Shown piece by piece: positions 60,939 through 64,000 of a DNA stretch of 64,000 nt (positions within the stretch are counted from its first letter, which is position 1; each line of letters begins with the position of its first letter). The stretch is taken from the NCBI RefSeq assembly GCF_040807025.1, contig NC_090942.1, forward strand, positions 201,864,747-201,928,746, written 5' to 3'. Below the pieces are notes generated by a model. It saw nothing but the letters and a program-made list of their open reading frames with translations, made no database searches and was not told the DNA's origin. Both the position numbers and the translations under genes were made by a program. The stretch comes from Struthio camelus (Eukaryota > Chordata > Aves > Struthioniformes > Struthionidae).

Positions 60939-62818
60939 CAAGTGCTGTCATGGTCAGCAGCTGGACCAGGGTTGAGGGTCAGGGTCCTGGGAGCAGATGC
61001 TCCGGGGTGGCGCTGGCTGATCCTGGCTTCCCTGTCTCTCTCTGTACCTCATAGAGTTTCTGGCTCCAGGAATAAGTCTCCACATGGCTCAGTGACACTT
61101 GCCCAGTCCAGGATACCACCTCATGGGCCTCACTGAGGCTAATACCCTTGCAGAGAAGAAGGCATTGCCAAGGCTGCGGGAAGACACTGTGCCTGGATGT
61201 CCCACATGACCCCAATCGCATCAAGGATGGAGCCCGGCTTCCTGCCTTCACTTCCCCCAGTTGTTGGCAGGCACAAGGAGAAAAATCAATGCCCGGAGCT
61301 CATACAGCCCTCTTTTGCCTGGCACGGACCTCTTCCTCAGGGCACACTTTAGAAAGGAAATAGCTCCTGACATATTTTACAAGAGGCCCGAGACTCTAGC
61401 GGTGCCTTTGCGCCCCTGAGCATGTGGTGGGGTTGGGCTCATCCACCTGATTTCTGTGTCCTGATGGCTTCAACAGGAGCTAAGGTCAATCAGCTCAACC
61501 TGCAGTCCTGGATACACGCAGAAGACAGTCTGCAAGAGTGTAAACTAGGTCAGAGCGGTTTGGATCAGGAGATCACCTGGCCTGGCGTCAGGTGTCATGA
61601 GTGTGACGGAGGTACAGGGGCACTCGCCCAAGGCAGACAGGTCCCGCACAAGGGGATATTGCAGGGAGCGGCTGCAGCATTCTCGGACCAATGCTACCTT
61701 CTTGGATCCAGCCCTCAGTGGGCTCTAAAGATCTGTAATATCTGGTCCAGATGGGCTAGAGGGGCTGTCATCCCCCATCACCATCACAGCAACATCTGGC
61801 TCTGGCCTACTTGTGGGAGGCATTTAATCAAACGCTTACGCTATATGTATCTGTATGTTTGCATGGTAGGAATTCTCCCCATGTTCCTCATGGGCTGATA
61901 CCATTTGTTGGATGTTTCCATTCAGACAGGGGTGGCTGTAGGAGGAAACAAGGTCGAGTATAGGTAGCAAAACATGAGACCATCTGGCATGTTGGATCTT
62001 GGGGAAAGATGAACAAAGATGGCCAGTATAATTATACTCGTTGGACAAGCTTAAAGCTCTCCCTGCCAATAGGCAGCCCACAGAGATACCTGTAAAAAGC
62101 AATCTGGACAAAAGAAGAGAAGGTGTGTTCACTTGTAACTCAAACAAAATCATTTTTGCTTCCCATTTTCTTTTTATGATGGTAGCTGCTGCTTTAAAAC
62201 TCTCCCTGCAAGGACAAAATATGTTTTTTTCCGTAAATTGTTTGTCTCAGGCATACAGTGCTTGAGCCAGCAGGCATATTCCAGAGTTGCATAATCTCAC
62301 ATTTTAAGGAGATGAGGAGGAGCCTGAGGCCCCGTTCTGCCTCACCAAATGTGTGCAAGCAGCTCGCCTTCTTGCCCCCAGGCTTTCTCACTCTGCATGT
62401 GAGCATGATGCTACCTCACTAAAAGAGCTTTGAAATCTTTGGTTGGAAGTTACTCTGAAATTGTTCTGTGTTATTGAAATGACAGCTTTATGCTGAAAAT
62501 CTCCTAACCACTCTCTTTCATGGCAGAGCAGGCATTCCTGGTTGCTTCCCAGGTTTGTACATCATCGAGGTCTGTGCTGACCTTGTGTCTTTTCACTGAC
62601 TGCGTCAACACTGTGGGGAAAGGGGATGTGCTCAGAAAGGGGACCAAATGAACTAGGGCAGGGAACAAATACCAGGAGGTAATGGCCTTTAAGTGACTGG
62701 GCCTCCAAGGAATCAAAGGACATGGATGTAAATCTGAGTGAACAACAGCAAAATATACCTGGCAATTAAGGAAAATGTAAAACAGGTGAAATTTCACAGT
62801 AGGAGGTTCTTCTCCTGA

Positions 62819-62829
62819 CCCCCCCCCCC
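62819..62829 (+). repeat. Poly-C tract, 11 bases
   Basis: An uninterrupted C run in the context CTGA(C)nACATTGC. Its length is uncertain for the usual homopolymer reasons. Confidence 0.9.
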
Positions 62830-64000
62830 ACATTGCTTTTGCTGGGAGCAATCAGCTGTTAAAACCATTTCCCCTGGAGAATCCCCATTGCAGCATGTCA
62901 AGAATAGCTTGCGGTTTCCTAGATCCAAGACCCAGCAAGATATTTGGTTTGCAATCAAGCCTGTAGTTAGCAAGACTTTTTTTATCCCTATGTCTCTGAG
63001 CTTTTTTTGGTGGGAGGGAAACACTGCTCAGCCCCCTCCAAAACCTTCCTCCTGATGCTTGCCCCAGGCATGTGAGGCCACAAGGCATTCTCCGAGGGCA
63101 GTCTGTGTCCTTAGGATGTCATTGGGACATCTAAGCATTAGTCTTCTAATAGACTGCCTAGCTCGTTTGCTTGTAAGCACTACAGCTCCTGGTGCACAGC
63201 AGCTCTGCCACCTCTTTCTCTCTCCGTGGCCCCAGGGACCAGCTGCAGCTCAAGAGCATTTCAGCTAGGTGGGCCATTTTGTGCAGCTGGCTTGTCTGGT
63301 CTGGGAGAGGGTGCAGACTGAGAGCAGGAGGGTTTGAAGGGGAAGGAGCCAAATTTTTAGGTTTGTGAATTGCCACAAGAGACGTGACTGGCCTATTTAC
63401 AGAGGTAAAAGAGGAAAAGTGATTACAAAAGGGCAGGTTGGAGCCAGCAGAAGCACTTGCAGTCCAGTGCTCTCTTCACTTGATCATCTGGAGTGACCAC
63501 AAGGCCAGAAAGGAAAAGCTGGATACTGGCATCGAGAGACATTCAAGGTTCATGAGGGGTTAGACAGGATAAATTTAATAAAGGACTTACACTTCAAGCT
63601 GCACAGGGAGCCCCGGGAACAGTGCTGAGGGGCTGCTGATGCAAGGTTGCTGGATGCATGGTTGGATGCCGAAGTGTCCAACTTGTATCCTAAGGGCCCC
63701 TTAAATCTACTAGAACTATTTCCTCATCTCAGCTGTGCTAACCTTGAGTAGCTTCCAGGAAGCAGCTAGACATTGTTCACAAAACAGAATATGCACGTAT
63801 AGGCTAGATGGGAATTTGATCAGCATGTAGTAAGCACGCTCTGGGCCTGCTGTCACATACTCTGCCAGTCACTGACTCCTCACCAGATCTTCTGCAGGTG
63901 TTCATACTGCACCTAGGTTCAGGGTACATCCGCCCAGCCCCATGACTTAGCCCTCTGCTCTCATTGTATATATGTCATTTTACTCCCACGTTCATTTCTA

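Larger units (their letters stand above)
59771..64000. other. Gene-poor end of window, no gene recognised
   Basis: No recognisable exon. GC-balanced patches at 60,480-60,730, 60,940-61,350 and 61,420-61,800 carry frames of up to 158 codons on the plus strand without domain or conserved motif. A CA-rich tract and a C homopolymer are listed separately. The window ends without entering a neighbouring gene that I can identify. Confidence 0.5.

Noticed and set aside
61422-61898. 158-codon plus-strand open frame
   Set aside because: No domain and no coding signature. The length is within chance expectation for a GC-balanced patch of this size.
1-64000. CRISPR arrays, prophage, insertion sequences or operons
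   Set aside because: The sequence is clearly vertebrate nuclear DNA. No regularly spaced repeat array or prokaryotic gene is present.

Overview
This is a vertebrate nuclear window and most probably a bird. It holds a chicken repeat 1 (CR1) LINE with the typical sauropsid reverse transcriptase, several old MIR-like SINE remnants, and one recognisable protein-coding gene, AMER2 (APC membrane recruitment protein 2, formerly FAM123A). I cannot fix the species. Another sauropsid such as a crocodilian or turtle is possible but less likely. No prokaryotic, CRISPR, tRNA or rRNA feature was found.

Layout. 1-1182 is plain non-coding DNA. 1183-3258 is a 5'-truncated CR1 copy on the minus strand, with a frameshift, a damaged reverse transcriptase active site and deletions near its 3' end. 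3259-30480 is gene-poor flank. It contains ancient SINE remnants near 7.6, 7.9, 8.95-9.2 and 20.8 kb, a weak ancient-repeat match near 11.6 kb, an AAAAG array at 10.86 kb and an 11-mer tandem repeat at 23.64 kb. 30480-31420 is a CpG-rich promoter and 5' region with a TATA box, an E-box, a GCC repeat, a G4-like tract and two short upstream ORFs. 31097-33013 is the complete single-exon AMER2 coding sequence (638 aa, plus strand). From 33014 onward comes AT-rich 3' UTR and downstream sequence with several possible poly(A) signals, Pumilio-type sites, an isolated GC-rich hairpin at 35.15 kb and a distal 3'-end-like sequence near 41.3-41.5 kb. 41.5-64 kb is gene-poor, with low-complexity tracts and two MIR-like copies at 59.2-59.8 kb.

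Biology. AMER2 is known to bind PI(4,5)P2 at the plasma membrane, recruit APC, dampen Wnt/beta-catenin signalling and interact with the microtubule plus-end protein EB1. The sequence shows matching parts: three Lys-rich N-terminal segments, acidic and aromatic APC-binding-type motifs, and C-terminal SxIP/TxIP motifs. The most interesting signal is a well-formed splice acceptor inside the coding exon, with in-phase donors upstream. It would let the transcript drop an internal segment (an exitron) and remove one APC-binding-type motif. I saw no unprecedented multi-gene system here. The best leads are regulatory and isoform features of AMER2.
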